Shown here one piece after another: positions 1 to 6,721 of a stretch of 8,928 nt of DNA. The stretch is from contig JAHHRF010000067.1 in the NCBI GenBank assembly GCA_020025955.1, forward strand, positions 1 to 8,928, read 5' to 3'. The stretch is from Sutterella sp. Its GTDB lineage: Bacteria; Pseudomonadota; Gammaproteobacteria; Burkholderiales; Burkholderiaceae_F. A model generated the notes under the pieces. The model was not told where the DNA came from, ran no database searches, and worked only from the letters and a program-made list of their open reading frames with translations. How positions within the stretch are numbered: the first letter of the stretch is position 1; each line of letters starts with the position of its first letter. Position numbers and translations under genes: made by a program.

Positions 1-1566
1 ACGTCAGCTGACTCTGACTTTGAGATGGAACACAACGGGCTCACCACCAAATTGGATGTGACGCACGTCTTAGATCACATGACGCTGACCGCCAACTTGT
101 CCTACGCCGATTTGCGTGACAAGCGTGAGAGTGACGTCAACGACTCCTTTGTCTATAACGACTCGACCACGTATCCCGTCAAGGGCTATCGCTACGGGGG
201 GATTGGAACGCTCTCACAACGTCAGCAGACGCTCACGGCCAAACTCAAAGGGGAATTAGAACCCTTGACCGTGAAGGGCTCGACCCACCGTCTCTCCGCG
301 GGGCTCGATTTGGCACAAATCCGTGCCCAATACCATCGTCCGCAACCCTTCTATCAAGTGGGGGTGACGGTTATGCCGAATTGGGGCGGCCCTGGCCTCG
401 TAAAGATGCCCAATATCGTGAAGTTTGGGGCGGGTACCGCGAAGGCGGACTACCACACGGAAGGGCTTTGGGTTGAAGACCAGATCACGTGGAATCGTTG
501 GAGTTTGCGTCCCGGGCTTCGTATTGACCGAGACGGCTTTACGAAGCGCACCAATGTGGCACCGCGTTTGAGTGCGGCGGTAGACGTCTTTGGCGACGAT
601 CGCACGGTGATTACCGCGGGGCTTAACCGCTACTACGGTCGTGCGATTTTGGCTTACGCCTTCTGGAACGCCCAAAACGCGCACATGTTTAGGTCCTACC
701 AGGGCTATGGCTTTGGGGGTCGTGAAGACAATGTGATGTGGCAACCCATGGGGCAGGGCTATGACTTAGAGAAACTCAAAACCCCCTATGACGATGAAGT
801 CACCGTAGGCGTCCAGCAGCGCTTCCTCAAAAATTGGACGGGGACCTTAGCCTACACGCGCCGTGCGGGGAAAGACCGCATTAAGAGCGTGAACGTGGGA
901 AGTGCCCTTCAAGGCGACGCCCACAAGGTCTTTAATAACGACGGGGAAGCGTTGACGCAACAAGTCACCGCGCAAATTAAAAACCACACGCCCATTCGCA
1001 TCAAGGGGATTGATCATACGTGGACGCTCTCGGCCTCTTACAACAAGAATCGTTCGAGCTTGGATGTGAACGACGGCTACGTTGACACGTACACGGTTGG
1101 TCGCATTAAGCCTCGCTACGACAAGGTTTGGTATGAGGGCAAACTCGTGGATCCCAAGGACCTCCCGGGGCAAGACTATACGGTGCCCGTAAAGTTGAGT
1201 CTCGAGATGATGCAGAGCTGGGAAAAGTATGGGCTGACGTTTTTCAACACCCTGGAGTGGAATAGCGCTCGCAACGTAGCCGAAAAGGATGGCGATGGTG
1301 TGCGTACCATCACGACGACGCGCCCCATGGAGCAAGTCCGAGCTTACAAAAAGGTGCGCTACCCGAGTACCTTTACGTGGAATACGAAGCTGAGCTACAA
1401 GCCGCAGTTCGCTAAGGGGCTCACGTTAAGCCTCGAAGTCGATAACGTCACGGATCGCAAAAACGTGGCGGGCTTTAATACTATCAAGCAAGGGAGTCAA
1501 GACATCAACTACACGGTCTATCAACCGGGTCGTCAGTTCTGGCTTCAGGTGAATTACCAGTACTAA
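1..1566 (+). CDS. TonB-dependent outer-membrane receptor, C-terminal part (5' end outside window)
   Basis: The frame is open from base 1 to the TAA at 1564-1566, giving 521 residues with no start visible. The first ATG, at 25, is internal. What is seen: many short amphipathic stretches alternating with polar loops rich in Tyr, Asp and Asn, as in a 22-strand barrel. Near the end are LEVDNVTDRKN and the closing QPGRQFWLQVNYQY, which ends in an aromatic residue as outer-membrane barrels do for BAM recognition. Family knowledge: these receptors move iron complexes, cobalamin or whole proteins across the outer membrane using TonB/ExbBD energy. The plug domain and TonB box would lie upstream, outside the window. 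The next gene on the same strand is an M16 protease, so a protein substrate (FusA/YddB-like) is possible; that is inference. An intrinsic terminator follows directly. The class is clear; the substrate is unknown. Confidence 0.9.
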   Translation, partial: TSADSDFEMEHNGLTTKLDVTHVLDHMTLTANLSYADLRDKRESDVNDSFVYNDSTTYPVKGYRYGGIGTLSQRQQTLTAKLKGELEPLTVKGSTHRLSAGLDLAQIRAQYHRPQPFYQVGVTVMPNWGGPGLVKMPNIVKFGAGTAKADYHTEGLWVEDQITWNRWSLRPGLRIDRDGFTKRTNVAPRLSAAVDVFGDDRTVITAGLNRYYGRAILAYAFWNAQNAHMFRSYQGYGFGGREDNVMWQPMGQGYDLEKLKTPYDDEVTVGVQQRFLKNWTGTLAYTRRAGKDRIKSVNVGSALQGDAHKVFNNDGEALTQQVTAQIKNHTPIRIKGIDHTWTLSASYNKNRSSLDVNDGYVDTYTVGRIKPRYDKVWYEGKLVDPKDLPGQDYTVPVKLSLEMMQSWEKYGLTFFNTLEWNSARNVAEKDGDGVRTITTTRPMEQVRAYKKVRYPSTFTWNTKLSYKPQFAKGLTLSLEVDNVTDRKNVAGFNTIKQGSQDINYTVYQPGRQFWLQVNYQY

Positions 1567-1579
1567 GCCGTCAACGGTA

Positions 1580-1640
1580 GGGCAAAGGGACGCGCTTTCG
1601 GGTTGATGTCCCTTTTCCCTTTTTGTCTTTTTCTTTTCTT
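1580..1640 (+). terminator. Intrinsic terminator after the TonB receptor gene
   Basis: Arms 1580-1591 (GGGCAAAGGGAC) and 1608-1619 (GTCCCTTTTCCC) pair at 11 of 12 positions around a 16-nt loop. A T-rich run begins at 1620. It starts 14 bases after the receptor stop, so it should end or attenuate that transcript before the protease gene. Whether the protease is expressed by read-through or from its own promoter is not settled; I see no convincing -35/-10 pair in the gap. Confidence 0.8.
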
Positions 1641-1666
1641 CTTTTTTCTTTTACGCTTTTTCTTTC
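1609..1666 (+). other. Polypyrimidine tract in the protease leader
   Basis: Of 58 bases only G1625, A1653 and G1655 are purines; the rest is T with scattered C. The first part serves as the U-run of the terminator, but the tract continues about 40 bases past what termination needs and stops right at the CGAGG ribosome binding site (1666-1670) of the protease gene. It would be an unstructured U-rich leader, which could favour ribosomal protein S1 or Hfq contact. That role is inference. Confidence 0.6.
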
Positions 1667-1681
1667 GAGGACCGTCCCCCT

Positions 1682-4558
1682 ATGTCGCTTCGTCGCCGTG
1701 TCTCGTTACTGTCGTTGAGTGTGCTCTTTGCGATGGCGCTCTCTGCCCCCAGTGTGGGGCTCTCTCACTCCAGTCCTTTTACGCCCGTGACGGTAACAGA
1801 GGCCGCCTTGAGCGCAGGGGCGCTTCCCTGGGGGGCTGGGATTCACGCTTATCGTTTAGATAACGGCCTTACGGTAGTGTTATTTCCGCGTGACCACGGA
1901 GAGAAAAGCGTTGAAATGCGCTTGATTGTGCGCGCAGGAAGCCTTCAAGAAACTGAAAACGAACGCGGGTTAGCCCACTTTGTGGAACACATGGCCTTTA
2001 ACGGCACCACGAACTTTCCCGATCAAACGCTTTTTAAGAGTTTTGAAGCCCACGGGATTAGTTTAGGGGCGGACGTTAACGCCATTACCTCGTTAGGAAA
2101 CACCACGTACAAGCTCACGGTGCCAGCCACCGCCGACTTAGATCACGCCCTGCGCGCTTTTCGTGAGTGGGCGGGGAATTTAAGCTTTAAGCCAGAGCAC
2201 TTTGAGCGCGAGCGTGAAGTCATTGTGGAAGAATGGCGCCTTCGCCAAAGTGTGGGCACACGCCTCAATAACGCATTGCAGACCTTGCGCTACGAGGGGA
2301 GTGCTTCAGCCACGCGAGACCCCATTGGGTTAATCGACGTGGTGCGTGGGGCACCCGTAAAGCGTGCAGCCGACTTTTACCATCGGTGGTATCAGCCCCA
2401 GAACATGACCCTTTTAGTCGTGGGCGCATTTGATGAAGAGGCCATGCTCGCGCGTGTCGCTAATCAATTTTCTGACTTAAAGGCGGGGGCAAATCTCACC
2501 CCCTGGGATTGGGGATCGATGACGCGTCCGGTGGAGCCCTTGTCAGTGGCAACCGTGCGCGACAAAGAAAATTCCGATCGTTTCTTACAAGTCCTCTTTC
2601 AGCATGTGTTGACGGAACCTTTAAATACGCAAAACGGTCAATGGCGTGACGTCTTGGAGCAGTTAACGCTCTCCATCCTCAAAGACCGTCTCACCCGCGT
2701 GAAGGATGCCCAAGAAATGGCAAGCGTTCAGGTGCAAGACGCGAGCAGCAGTCTCGCTCCCTTGGTCACCCAAGTCGCGATCACCGTGCGCCCGAAGACC
2801 GGGCAAACGCACGAGGCAACCTTAGGGATTTTGGTGCGTGAAGTGAATCGTTTAGCCCAATTGGGCCCCACGCCCGAAGAATTACAGCGGGTGCTCAGAG
2901 AGCGCGAGGCTAAACTTCGTGTACAAGCGCAAAATGCCGCGCGCACGAGTAACGCCCAGTGGACGAATCGTTTGGAAAATGCGCTGAACCATCAAATGCC
3001 CTTGATGGATAAGGCGCAGGAATACCACATGAACCGTGAGTTTGCGAAGGCGGTAACGCCTGCGCACATTCAGGCTGCAGCCCAAGCTCTGTTGGATAGC
3101 CAAATCAAAATCGCCACCGTGGACCCAGACGGCCCCACGATCCCGAACGTGACGAAAACGGGTTTGCGTGCGGCATGGAATAAGGCTTTAGAAGAAAAGG
3201 CCACGCCTTTTCCCTTTAAACCCTTGCCCCCGGTGACGTTAAATACCGAGGCCCCTGCCTTTAAAAAGGCAACAGCGACGATGCACTTTACGGTGACCCC
3301 CACGGCAAGCACCACGCGCTACGTGTTTGAGAACGGCGCCACGCTCTTAGTGCATTCCGACAAAACCTTGGCGGGTCCTGTGACGTTGACGGTACGCGCT
3401 AAGGGGGGCACCAGTGTCGTGGACGATGGCGTCACGGTGGTTCCCACTGCCCTGTCACTTCCCATGAAGTGTGGGTTAGGGGGCTTGGCATATGCAGACA
3501 TTGTGCGCTTAGCCAAAACGGAACATTTGCGTTTAGTGAGTTTTGCCGAGAGCCTCCACCATGGTCTCAGAGGGGAAGCCCCTGTACAAAACTTAGCGAC
3601 GCTCTCGAGTCTATTAAAGGCACGCCTCACGAACGCCCAAACGTGTGATGACGCGTTAAGCGAGGGACGCACCAAAGCCTTGGCCGCTTTTGATTATGTG
3701 CCAGCCGAACGACGCTTTATGGAAGCGATCCTTATCGACGGCTTTAATCATGGCGACAAGGTGGCGGTGACGCCTGCGCGCATTCGAGCAGGCGGCAACA
3801 GCTCTCAAATGGGGGCGTTAGAGGCCAAACTCTTAGGGGATCCCCGTCAATTGGTGGTGACGGTATCGGGCGCCGCCCCCGCGCAAACCTTGTTTGACCG
3901 TACCGCTCCCTGGGTGGCTACGCTCACCCAACGGGGAGAAGGCTTTACCTCATGGCGCGATATTGGGTTAGAACCCAATTTCTCCGCCAAAGATAAAACC
4001 TATGCGTGGTCGAGTAACCCCAAAACCATGGTGCAGATCCAGTACCGTGCCCAGAGTCCCTATAGTGAAGAGGCGAAACGGTCGGCTGAAGTTTTAGGGC
4101 AGGTCGCCAACCTTCGTCTTCGTGAACGTCTTCGCACGAAAGCCTCGGGCGTTTACGTGGTGCAGATGAATCCGTTATTGGTGCGTGATCCCAAGCCTTA
4201 CTTCTTAGGGCGCTTGAATTTCACGTGTGCCCCGGAGCGTGCAAAAGACTTAACGGCGGCAGCCAAAGCCGTGATGGCGGACTTAAGCCAAACGGGCATC
4301 ACCCAAGCGGAATTTGAAGAGGCGTTAAAAACCATCGTGCACGACACGACGCAAGCTCAAGCCCAGACCCAGTACTGGTCAGAAGCGTTAGCAAGCACCA
4401 TGGGGGACCCCAAGGCCATTGAAACCTTAGCGAAAGAAGGGGCTACGCTTCAAGCCTTAACGCTGGAGACGGTGAACCGTTGGGCGAAGACCTGGTTGAG
4501 TTCCACCCCCGTCACCTATCAGTTGGTGCCGCGCCCTGAGGGGAAGGTGACGAAATAA
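1682..4558 (+). CDS. Secreted M16 family zinc metalloprotease (pitrilysin/PqqL-like)
   Basis: 958 residues, the usual length for a full two-lobed M16 protease (E. coli PqqL and Pectobacterium FusC are a little over 900). Residues 1-28 form a Sec signal peptide: an RRR n-region, a Leu/Val-rich core, and a cleavage site around 20-28, so it acts in the periplasm. The inverted zinc motif HFVEH lies at 99-103. The third ligand is most likely Glu184 in EREREVIVEEW, by alignment with ERDVI..E of the family. The active N-half spans about 50-450. The C-half (about 540-958) lacks HxxEH, as expected, but keeps the substrate-anchoring Arg818/Tyr825 pair in LRTKASGVYVV, which matches LRTKEQLGYIV of insulin-degrading enzyme. 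So it looks fully active. The ATG at 1682 is chosen because the signal peptide starts there and CGAGG (1666-1670) lies 11 bases upstream. It follows the TonB receptor by 115 bp on the same strand; the pair resembles FusA/FusC, which imports and cleaves ferredoxin. Substrate unknown. Confidence 0.95.
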   Translation: MSLRRRVSLLSLSVLFAMALSAPSVGLSHSSPFTPVTVTEAALSAGALPWGAGIHAYRLDNGLTVVLFPRDHGEKSVEMRLIVRAGSLQETENERGLAHFVEHMAFNGTTNFPDQTLFKSFEAHGISLGADVNAITSLGNTTYKLTVPATADLDHALRAFREWAGNLSFKPEHFEREREVIVEEWRLRQSVGTRLNNALQTLRYEGSASATRDPIGLIDVVRGAPVKRAADFYHRWYQPQNMTLLVVGAFDEEAMLARVANQFSDLKAGANLTPWDWGSMTRPVEPLSVATVRDKENSDRFLQVLFQHVLTEPLNTQNGQWRDVLEQLTLSILKDRLTRVKDAQEMASVQVQDASSSLAPLVTQVAITVRPKTGQTHEATLGILVREVNRLAQLGPTPEELQRVLREREAKLRVQAQNAARTSNAQWTNRLENALNHQMPLMDKAQEYHMNREFAKAVTPAHIQAAAQALLDSQIKIATVDPDGPTIPNVTKTGLRAAWNKALEEKATPFPFKPLPPVTLNTEAPAFKKATATMHFTVTPTASTTRYVFENGATLLVHSDKTLAGPVTLTVRAKGGTSVVDDGVTVVPTALSLPMKCGLGGLAYADIVRLAKTEHLRLVSFAESLHHGLRGEAPVQNLATLSSLLKARLTNAQTCDDALSEGRTKALAAFDYVPAERRFMEAILIDGFNHGDKVAVTPARIRAGGNSSQMGALEAKLLGDPRQLVVTVSGAAPAQTLFDRTAPWVATLTQRGEGFTSWRDIGLEPNFSAKDKTYAWSSNPKTMVQIQYRAQSPYSEEAKRSAEVLGQVANLRLRERLRTKASGVYVVQMNPLLVRDPKPYFLGRLNFTCAPERAKDLTAAAKAVMADLSQTGITQAEFEEALKTIVHDTTQAQAQTQYWSEALASTMGDPKAIETLAKEGATLQALTLETVNRWAKTWLSSTPVTYQLVPRPEGKVTK

Positions 4559-4718
4559 AGGGAAAGACCGCTAGGGGGCGGGACACCGTCCCCTGAGGGA
4601 GGAAGTAAAGAGACTTTGTGAAAACGCGCGAGAGCGGCCCCAGCAAAAGCTCGAGCATGTTTCTTACTTTCACACTAGGAGAGGGCGTTAGAGAAGATTG
4701 AAGTGGGATTTTCCCTTG
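4559..4718. other. Intergenic stretch after the protease gene
   Basis: I see no gene here. A short GC hairpin, GGGAC (4580-4584) with GTCCC (4588-4592), lies 21 bases after the protease stop but has no T-run, so it is at most a 3'-end stabiliser and not a clear intrinsic terminator. The palindrome GCTCGAGC and the short pair GTGAAA/TTTCAC are also present, with no evident function. The minus-strand reading frame across this region begins in the small-RNA promoter and looks like chance. Confidence 0.4.
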
Positions 4719-4748
4719 TTTACACAAATGAAAACCGTCACCTATAAT
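4719..4748 (+). promoter_or_regulatory. Sigma70-type promoter of the small RNA gene
   Basis: -35 TTTACA (4719-4724, 5 of 6 to consensus), an 18-base spacer, and -10 TATAAT (4743-4748, perfect). The expected start, 7-8 bases downstream, falls on 4755-4756, which is exactly the first base of the closing stem of the RNA. This agreement between promoter and fold is the main reason to trust both. Confidence 0.8.
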
Positions 4749-4755
4749 TTTGACT

Positions 4756-4877
4756 AACGAGGAAGCGAGATACTCGACTCTCCTTTTTACTGTGCTGTAA
4801 GTTTTGCCACGCTGCCTACTTTATGTGGCAACTTCCTCGTTTTTATAGCCCGCTTCTTGTTGAGCGGGCTTTTTTTC
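4756..4877 (+). ncRNA. Stand-alone structured small RNA of unrecognised family, about 122 nt
   Basis: Closing stem P1: AACGAGGAAG (4756-4765) with CTTCCTCGTT (4832-4841), 10 bp, no mismatch. Inside it, directly abutting: hairpin P2 CGAG-ATA-CTCG (4766-4776), a mostly single-stranded 27-nt joiner (4777-4803), and hairpin P3 TTGCCAC (4804-4810) with GTGGCAA (4825-4831) around a 14-nt loop, which abuts the 3' arm of P1. The result is a compact three-way junction. A short linker, UUUAUA, leads to the terminator. The joiner has CUCUCCUUUUU, which resembles the anti-Shine-Dalgarno end of 16S rRNA, so pairing with mRNA ribosome sites is conceivable. It has its own promoter and no plus-strand gene downstream, so it is not a riboswitch leader. 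It does not match 6S RNA, SRP RNA, tmRNA or tRNA as I know them. The 21-codon frame from ATG 4823 has no ribosome site and is ignored. Confidence 0.72.
4847..4877 (+). terminator. Intrinsic terminator of the small RNA
   Basis: AGCCCGCT (4847-4854) pairs perfectly with AGCGGGCT (4863-4870) around an 8-nt loop, followed by seven Ts (4870-4876). It works only on the plus strand: read from the minus strand, the hairpin is followed by ATAAAAAC, with no U-run. So the converging alarmone synthetase transcript is not ended by this element. Confidence 0.9.
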
Positions 4878-4884
4878 TGTCGTC

Positions 4885-5928
4885 TTAGCCGAGGATTCGA
4901 AGAGTAATGGCTTTTAAAGCCTTCACAAACGCTTTCGTATCGGTGAAGTAGTTGGGGTAGGCCTTACGCAAATCGTTCATGTCGCCGGAGGCCACCAGAA
5001 CGATATCGATCATCGGATTGTCCTTTTCTTTGAGTTCAAAGAGAGCATAGGTCTCCTGAGCCAGGTCAGCTTGACTCTGAGGAAAAGTAATAAAGGATAG
5101 GGTCTGCTTTTCGGCGTTAAGAATGAAAAGGGTGAGCCCCTGTTTCTTTTGTTTCGTCCCCTCATTAATCGCTAAGGCAAACCCCTCGAGTTTGGAAAAT
5201 ACACTGAGTTCGTTTTCTAAGGCCACAAATTCACGAGCAATCGCTTGAGGGGTGAGGTCGCGCAACGATTCGATAATCGGCTCCTTTTCTTCGATAGAAA
5301 ATAGGGCGCTACTCAACTGAAAGAAGCGCTTGAACTTCTCCTCGCCTTCTCCGGTTTTAAAGGAGGATTTTTCGATCACACCCAGCGTCTCAACGGCCGT
5401 GGCCCAGCAATGCTGGAGCTTTGTGCGGATTTGAAGTTCCACAAGCATCCCGCCAACTGGTTCTTCTCCGCGAACGTTGAAAACCTGATGAATGCCACGA
5501 TAGCCATCGTCTTTGGGGGCTTGGATGTAGTCTTTGGGAGGGAGAAGAAGTTGATGCTTATGACGCCCTTTTGTGAAGGTGGCATGCAGTCGTTTAACGT
5601 CGTTGATGTTTTGGAGAATGGCTCGAACCCCGCCCACATCTTGCATACGGTCCAGTTGCATACCCGTGTGGCGTTTGAGTTTAGCGAGGATGGAAGGCGT
5701 ACGCTTCAAGCGCAAAACCACGATGGGGGAGGTTAACCCTAAGCGCTTCACGCGTCGTTGCGTCTGGGTAAAGAGTCGATGGGTCGGACCATAGTGCGCA
5801 TTTCGCCAGTCGATTAACGTTTGATAAGCCGTTTGGCGATCGGCGTCACTCACTTGAGCGGTGAGAAGTCGCTCTCGAAGGCGTCTTATCGATTTTTTTG
5901 AAGGTATCGGGGTAGAAAGGGGTGCCAT
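4885..5928 (-). CDS. RelA/SpoT-domain alarmone synthetase, synthetase-only, with an unassigned C-terminal domain
   Basis: 347 residues from ATG 5928; an in-frame TTG at 5943 would add five. Numbering below is from the TTG form. Synthetase domain at about 45-225: basic loop VVLRLKRTPSILAKLKR (75-91), MQDVGGVRAI with Mg-binding Asp102, KDYIQAPKDDGYRGIH (137-152) with the guanine-stacking Tyr148, and VELQIRT (168-174) with catalytic Glu169, then QHCWATAVE with His178. All family catalytic positions I can check are present. There is no HD hydrolase, TGS or ACT domain, so it should make (p)ppGpp or a related product, or pyrophosphorylate another acceptor, but not degrade it. Residues about 230-352 form an alpha/beta tail ending YPNYFTDTKAFVKAL, perhaps sensory; I do not recognise it. 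Neither start has a Shine-Dalgarno; ATG is preferred as the commoner codon. The leader is heavily structured. It could be a housekeeping small alarmone synthetase or a toxSAS toxin; no antitoxin gene is visible beside it. Confidence 0.88.
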   Translation of the reverse strand: MAPLSTPIPSKKSIRRLRERLLTAQVSDADRQTAYQTLIDWRNAHYGPTHRLFTQTQRRVKRLGLTSPIVVLRLKRTPSILAKLKRHTGMQLDRMQDVGGVRAILQNINDVKRLHATFTKGRHKHQLLLPPKDYIQAPKDDGYRGIHQVFNVRGEEPVGGMLVELQIRTKLQHCWATAVETLGVIEKSSFKTGEGEEKFKRFFQLSSALFSIEEKEPIIESLRDLTPQAIAREFVALENELSVFSKLEGFALAINEGTKQKKQGLTLFILNAEKQTLSFITFPQSQADLAQETYALFELKEKDNPMIDIVLVASGDMNDLRKAYPNYFTDTKAFVKALKAITLRILG

Positions 5929-5941
5929 GGTGAGGGTGAAC

Positions 5942-6016
5942 AAAGCTTCTGTAAGCTTTAACCCTAGCGCACCCCTTGGTGCACTTCAAGCGTAATGGCG
6001 AAGATTACGCCTGAAG
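5942..6016 (-). promoter_or_regulatory. Three tandem hairpins forming the leader of the alarmone synthetase gene
   Basis: Reading the minus strand: hairpin A (6016-5984), CTTCA-G-GCGTAAT with ATTACGC-T-TGAAG, is 13 bp and complete once G-U is allowed. Hairpin B (5984-5967), GTGCACC with GGTGCGC around AAGG, is 7 bp including one G-U. Hairpin C (5959-5942), AAAGCTT with AAGCTTT around ACAG, is a perfect 7 bp. A and B each have a mismatch on the plus strand that becomes G-U on the minus strand, which suggests the minus-strand RNA is what folds. Hairpin C ends inside the alternative TTG start and 13 bases before the ATG. No U-run follows, so these are not simple terminators. A weak promoter, TTGAAG-N17-TAGGGT, overlaps B. 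Control of translation or transcription of the synthetase is inferred. Confidence 0.55.
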
Positions 6017-6030
6017 CGACGCAATGGCAT

Positions 6031-6597
6031 TTAAGCATTTCGCTGCTTTAACGATTGCGCTGGCACCAAGCCGGGAGACCGCTTTGAGGCAAGTGCAAAG
6101 AGTAACTCCCGATGGCGGACCCGCTCCGGGTTGATGGGCAGGGGCTTATACGTACGCCCCAAGGTGTGGTTGCGTTGTGTGACATAGCCCTCATGGACCA
6201 ACCAGTCAACGAGGACTGAGACGCTGGGTCGAGGTAAGTGCGTCACTTCCGCAACGGACTCCACGCTCGTGGCCCCCGACTCCACGGCACTTACGCACGT
6301 TAACGACAATGCCCCCAACTCATAAAACATGTCAGTGGCCATGGGGGGATGTAAGACCTTGGCGGGGAGTTTGAGTTTCGTCTCCCAATCGTCGCATAAC
6401 GTAAAGTGAGCGTCCTCCGTGGGCGCGGTATCCACTGGCGCCAACACGTGAACGCGGCAAAGCGCTTCTAGGGCATCGGCGACTTTACTGTGACTCAAAT
6501 GATGAACGGACGCTAAGGTATGCGCTGTAATCGGACGGGTCGGATAGCGAAGAATATGACGCAGTACCCGTTTTTCATAAGGCTTTAATCGAAACAA
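6031..6597 (-). CDS. Small tandem winged-helix DNA-binding regulator
   Basis: 188 residues from the TTG at 6597, chosen because AAGGGGG (6607-6613) lies 9 bases upstream. The longer frame up to TTG 6750 is less likely: its start codon is the first half of a TTGACA -35 box, and the extra 51 residues are basic and show no domain. Two winged-helix units are visible. The first is at about 7-68, with recognition region ITAHTLASVHHLSHSKVADALEAL split across 23-46. The second is at about 97-152, with SVESVAEVTHLPRPSVSVLV and a wing, EGYVTQRNHTLGRTYKP. The second unit is MarR/IclR-like in pattern (T-x-LPRPSVS-x-LVDWLV-x-EGYV). No ligand domain is recognisable. It lies 102 bp upstream of the synthetase on the same strand and could share a transcript with it or regulate it. 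It is also divergent from the glycerate-kinase-like gene, another plausible target. Exact family uncertain. Confidence 0.7.
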   Translation of the reverse strand: MFRLKPYEKRVLRHILRYPTRPITAHTLASVHHLSHSKVADALEALCRVHVLAPVDTAPTEDAHFTLCDDWETKLKLPAKVLHPPMATDMFYELGALSLTCVSAVESGATSVESVAEVTHLPRPSVSVLVDWLVHEGYVTQRNHTLGRTYKPLPINPERVRHRELLFALASKRSPGLVPAQSLKQRNA

Positions 6598-6606
6598 TGA
6601 CGATAT

Positions 6607-6613
6607 CCCCCTT
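6607..6613 (-). promoter_or_regulatory. Ribosome binding site deciding the TTG start of the winged-helix gene
   Basis: On the minus strand AAGGGGG sits 9 bases before TTG 6597. No comparable site precedes the upstream TTG at 6750, so this site sets the protein N-terminus at MFRLKPYEKR. Confidence 0.65.
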
Positions 6614-6721
6614 TTGTGATACCGCTCTCGACATTTAAAGCGTGGGTGAAATCTTTCAGGGCGCTTTGTAAGAGCGGGTGTTCTTTTGGTGACGAATCCC
6701 CATTTTTTGGACAATAAACTC

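Noticed and set aside
1603..1863. 86-residue plus-strand frame starting in the terminator and polypyrimidine tract
   Set aside because: The run of Phe and Leu is just the T-rich tract translated, and the rest overlaps the protease signal peptide in another frame.
4512..4727. 71-residue minus-strand frame overlapping the protease 3' end
   Set aside because: It has no recognisable domain or ribosome site and overlaps the coding end of a firmly identified gene on the other strand.
4756..4841. The folded region as a tRNA, tmRNA piece or 6S RNA
   Set aside because: It has no acceptor/CCA end, no T-loop or anticodon arm, no tmRNA tag frame, and it is too short and lacks the central open bubble of 6S RNA.
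4823..4888. 21-codon plus-strand frame beginning MWQLPRFYSP inside the small RNA
   Set aside because: There is no ribosome binding site, the frame runs through the P1 arm and the terminator, and the bases are explained by RNA pairing.
5410..5794. Plus-strand frames of 108 and 73 residues within the alarmone synthetase gene
   Set aside because: They are antisense shadows of a conserved catalytic region, with no domain of their own.
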